Assembly: GCA_020249775.1 (NCBI GenBank)
Contig: JADCFA010000015.1
Coordinates: forward strand, 1 to 64,000
DNA length: 64,000 bases
Direction: 5' to 3'
Origin: Roseomonas sp.
GTDB lineage: Bacteria; Pseudomonadota; Alphaproteobacteria; Acetobacterales; Acetobacteraceae
The notes under the pieces are model-generated. The model saw only the letters and a program-made list of their open reading frames with translations, did no database searches and was not told the origin of the DNA. The translations under genes were made by a program, and so were the position numbers. The first letter of the stretch is position 1, and each line of letters starts with the position of its first letter. Shown here one piece after another: positions 61,454 through 64,000 of the stretch.

Positions 61454-62515
61454 ATGAGCTTTAAAAAGACCCTTCTGGCCGCTGCGGCGGTGGTAGCGCT
61501 GCCGGTGCTGGCGCAGGCCCAGCCGGTGACAGGGCTCTATTTGGGCGCTGGTTTCGGTGCCAATTACCTCGATAAGACGGACATCACAGGTTCGTCTGCA
61601 ACCGACAAACAGAATTTCGGCTCCGGTGTATCGACGGAGTTTTCCTGGGGATATGTCGGGGTTTTGAGCCTTGGTTGGGGCTTCGGCAATGGCCTGCGTG
61701 CTGAAATCGAAGGTAATTACCGCTCGAATGAAGTTTCTGATTTCAAAAGGGCAAACGTCAATCAGAGTGGCGCGACCGGCACTGTCACCAGCTACGGTGC
61801 CATGCTGAATTTGCTGTATGATATCAACCTGAATGGCATGCTGGGCGGAGTTACACCGTATGTCGGTGTTGGCGGTGGCTACATCTGGCATGACTATGAC
61901 GATGTTGGCACGAATGTAGGTGGCGTTAAGTCCGTGTTGAGCGGCGACAACGGCAATTGGGGTGGTCAGGCGATCGTGGGTTTGTCCCTGCCGATCTCGG
62001 CTGTGCCGGGCCTGTCGGTGACTGGTGAATATCGTTTCATGATGACTGCTGGTCATGAGATTGACTCAAATAACGCCGGTACGCGCACGAAGGTTGACGT
62101 GGACAATATGAACCACTCGCTGCTCGTTGGCCTCCGCTACGCCTTCAACGCTGCGCCGGCGGTTGCCGCTGCGGCTCCGGTTGCTTCTGCCCGTACCTTC
62201 CTGGTCTTCTTTGATTGGAGCAAGGCTGACCTGACGGATCGTGCCCGCCAGATCATCGGTGAAGCCGCGTCTTCGCGTGGCTCCGGTGTGACGCGCATCG
62301 AAGTGAATGGCTTCACGGACCGTTCGGGCCCGGCTGACTACAACATGCAGCTTTCGATCCGCCGCGCCAATGCGGTGGCGGCTGAGCTGGTACGCCGTGG
62401 TGTGCCGCGCAACGAAATCGTCACGCGCGGCTTTGGTGAAGAAAACAACCTGGTGCCGACGGCCGACGGTGTGCGTGAACCGCAGAACCGCCGCGTGGAA
62501 ATCATCCTGCGGTAA
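61454..62515 (+). CDS. OmpA-family outer membrane beta-barrel protein (copy 1)
   Basis: 353 residues. The signal peptide is MSFKKTLLAAAAVVALPVLAQA. An eight-strand barrel (about 24-235) has alternating aromatic strands such as 'GYVGVLSLGWGFGNGLRAEIEGNYRSNEVSD' and 'SVTGEYRFMMTAGHEI'. A short Ala/Pro hinge ('AAPAVAAAAPVA') precedes the peptidoglycan-binding OmpA domain, with 'VNGFTDRSGPADYN', 'LSIRRANAVAAELVRRG' and 'EPQNRRVEI', the Asp and Arg that bind diaminopimelate. The gene is followed by its own terminator and a paralogue. Confidence 0.93.
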   Translation: MSFKKTLLAAAAVVALPVLAQAQPVTGLYLGAGFGANYLDKTDITGSSATDKQNFGSGVSTEFSWGYVGVLSLGWGFGNGLRAEIEGNYRSNEVSDFKRANVNQSGATGTVTSYGAMLNLLYDINLNGMLGGVTPYVGVGGGYIWHDYDDVGTNVGGVKSVLSGDNGNWGGQAIVGLSLPISAVPGLSVTGEYRFMMTAGHEIDSNNAGTRTKVDVDNMNHSLLVGLRYAFNAAPAVAAAAPVASARTFLVFFDWSKADLTDRARQIIGEAASSRGSGVTRIEVNGFTDRSGPADYNMQLSIRRANAVAAELVRRGVPRNEIVTRGFGEENNLVPTADGVREPQNRRVEIILR

Positions 62516-62542
62516 TTCGGGTCGGTTAGCTTTGGGAGTGGA

Positions 62543-62571
62543 TGGGGCGCCGCAGGGCGCCCCACTTCGTT
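62543..62571 (+). terminator. Rho-independent terminator after OmpA-like copy 1
   Basis: TGGGGCGCC/GGCGCCCCA form a perfect 9-bp stem with a GCAG loop, followed by CTTCGTT, a weak U-rich run, 28 bases after the stop codon. Confidence 0.7.
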
Positions 62572-62677
62572 TAGGGCTATGCGGAAGCATCGTTGAAGGC
62601 TAAAAGTTCTTTCACTGAGCCTTAGGATTCTCTAAGCTCCGCAGTCATCGTGTTACCTTTCAGGATAGGAAATCGCA

Positions 62678-63766
62678 ATGAAATTCAAAACAACTCTGTT
62701 CGCCGCCGCGGCGGTGGTAGCAATGCCAGTATTGGCACATGCCCAGCCGGTGAGCGGGCTTTACATCGCCGGTGGCATTGGCGGAAACTTGCTGCAAGAT
62801 ACAACGCTGAATGGATCAGTGAATAATGCAGCCGGCACCAAGATCGAAAATGAATTTCAGCTTGGTTATGTTGGTGTTTTGAGCTTGGGCTGGGGCTTTG
62901 GCAACGGTCTGCGGGCGGAAATAGAAGGCAACTATCGGTCAAACGAAGTGAGCGATACCAGGGTGGGTGGCGCGTCGGTACAGGGTATCGCAAGCGGTAA
63001 GGGCACGGCTGTCAGCTATGGCGTGATGGCGAACGCCCTTTATGATTTCAATCTTGGTGGCGCCCTGGGTGGGCTGACGCCCTATATTGGCGCCGGCGCT
63101 GGCTATATTTGGCTCGACTATCAGGATGTTGGCGCGCGTCGCTCAACTGGTGAGCGGGCTGTGTATAATGGCGATACGGGTGCCTTCGGATATCAGGCTA
63201 TTCTCGGTTTCTCCGTGCCCATCAGCGGCGTCCCTGGCCTTGCAGTCACTGCCGAATATCGTTTCATGGGCACGCTCGGGCATGACATTAACGGAACTGG
63301 TAACATCACCTCGGGTTCTGGCGTGTCACAGACTCGCCTCAACTCGGATGTTGATAACTTCAATCACTCGCTGCTCGTTGGCCTGCGCTACGCCTTCAAC
63401 GCTGCGCCGGCGGTTGCCGCCGCGGCTCCGGTTGCGTCTGCCCGCACCTTCCTGGTCTTCTTTGACTGGAGCAAGGCTGACCTGACGGATCGTGCCCGCC
63501 AGATCATCGGTGAAGCCGCTTCTGCTCGTGGCGCTGGCGTGACTCGCATTGAAGTGAATGGCTTCACGGACCGTTCCGGCCCGGCGGAGTACAACATGCA
63601 GCTGTCCATCCGCCGTGCCAATGCGGTGGCCGCCGAGCTGGTGCGCCGTGGTGTGCCGCGCAATGAAATCGTGACCCGCGGCTTCGGTGAGGAAAATAAC
63701 CTGGTGCCGACGGCTGATGGTGTGCGTGAACCGCAGAACCGTCGCGTTGAAATCATCCTGCGGTAA
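62678..63766 (+). CDS. OmpA-family outer membrane beta-barrel protein (copy 2)
   Basis: 362 residues with signal MKFKTTLFAAAAVVAMPVLAHA. The barrel part differs from copy 1 in loop regions (longer loops 'DVGARRSTGERAVYNGDTG' and 'GTGNITSGSGVSQTR'). From 'FNHSLLVGLRYAFNAAPA' to the C-terminus (about 130 residues) only three positions differ: Ser to Ala twice, and Asp to Glu. It has its own ribosome-binding site (AGGAAATCG) and terminator, so the two copies can be expressed separately. Confidence 0.93.
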   Translation: MKFKTTLFAAAAVVAMPVLAHAQPVSGLYIAGGIGGNLLQDTTLNGSVNNAAGTKIENEFQLGYVGVLSLGWGFGNGLRAEIEGNYRSNEVSDTRVGGASVQGIASGKGTAVSYGVMANALYDFNLGGALGGLTPYIGAGAGYIWLDYQDVGARRSTGERAVYNGDTGAFGYQAILGFSVPISGVPGLAVTAEYRFMGTLGHDINGTGNITSGSGVSQTRLNSDVDNFNHSLLVGLRYAFNAAPAVAAAAPVASARTFLVFFDWSKADLTDRARQIIGEAASARGAGVTRIEVNGFTDRSGPAEYNMQLSIRRANAVAAELVRRGVPRNEIVTRGFGEENNLVPTADGVREPQNRRVEIILR

Positions 63767-63794
63767 TCTGGTAAATCCCGCATGGGACGAAACG

Positions 63795-63822
63795 GGGTGC
63801 GCCTTTGGGCGCACCCTTTTTT
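63795..63822 (+). terminator. Rho-independent terminator after OmpA-like copy 2
   Basis: GGGTGCGCC/GGCGCACCC form a perfect 9-bp stem with a TTTG loop, directly followed by TTTTTT. It lies 29 bases beyond the stop codon. The remaining 178 bases of the window hold no gene that I can see. Confidence 0.9.
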
Positions 63823-64000
63823 ATTGGCTGGGTATTTGGCCCCTACATTTGGATCTTTTGCCGCCACCCATGGCCCATTCAGCAAAGTTCCGATCCTTTC
63901 GGCCTTGATTTGACCGCGCTGAACGAATATCGTTGACTGAGTCTTTTTCCTGTTAACAATAGTTAAAGGCGCGCAGGGAAATCCATGACAATAGGGAGAT

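Noticed and set aside
1-64000. CRISPR array, rRNA or prophage
   Set aside because: No regularly spaced repeats, no rRNA-like segments and no phage structural genes were seen.

Overview
This is a GC-rich chromosomal stretch of an alphaproteobacterium, most likely of the family Acetobacteraceae (Roseomonas/Rhodopila-like). The clues are eight solitary TctC/Bug-type periplasmic binding proteins, a fused shikimate kinase/3-dehydroquinate synthase next to xerD and accA, and the dense packing of genes with ATGA-type overlaps. The taxonomic call is an inference from gene content, not from a marker gene.

Layout. 1-310: truncated end of an IS5-like insertion sequence. 0.4-6.5 kb: a Bug receptor, an orphan molybdopterin-binding hydroxylase subunit, and a dihydropyrimidinase-type amidohydrolase/small unknown/CobW GTPase operon. 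6.6-15.9 kb: a glycine-zipper lipoprotein, then a seven-gene minus-strand operon that reads dimethylformamidase-like large subunit, oligopeptide-type ABC transporter (binding protein, two permeases, two ATPases) and an M14-type deacylase. 16-18.9 kb: class II aldolase and two sister Bug receptors. 18.9-21.5 kb: tRNA-Gln, ispE (apparently started at CTG) and a TPR lipoprotein. 21.6-23.7 kb: two more Bug genes. 24.1-29.4 kb: housekeeping block (MFS exporter, accA, xerD, small membrane protein, aroKB fusion). 29.4-32.6 kb: enolase-superfamily dehydratase and two Bug genes. 32.7-46.6 kb: exopolysaccharide cluster, nine minus-strand genes diverging from a large SLBB-domain export protein. 46.7-50.3 kb: Bug, HD phosphohydrolase, asparaginase-like amidohydrolase, hotdog thioesterase. 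50.4-60.3 kb: glycosyltransferase - 2,403-residue reducing type I polyketide synthase - alpha-oxoamine synthase, one operon ended by a strong hairpin. 60.3-63.8 kb: DUF2076 protein, a palindromic repeat element and two tandem OmpA-like porins, each with a terminator.

The most interesting system is the glycosyltransferase/PKS/alpha-oxoamine synthase operon. The PKS has KS, AT, DH, a decayed methyltransferase-like region, ER, KR and ACP but no thioesterase. The overlapping downstream gene is a PLP enzyme of the family that condenses acyl thioesters with amino acids and releases CO2. The simplest reading is a fully reduced polyketide chain offloaded as an alpha-amino ketone (sphingoid-like lipid) and then glycosylated. 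The second theme is scavenging of amides and other small organic nitrogen and carbon compounds, with hydrolases placed beside dedicated uptake proteins. No rRNA, CRISPR array or prophage was seen.
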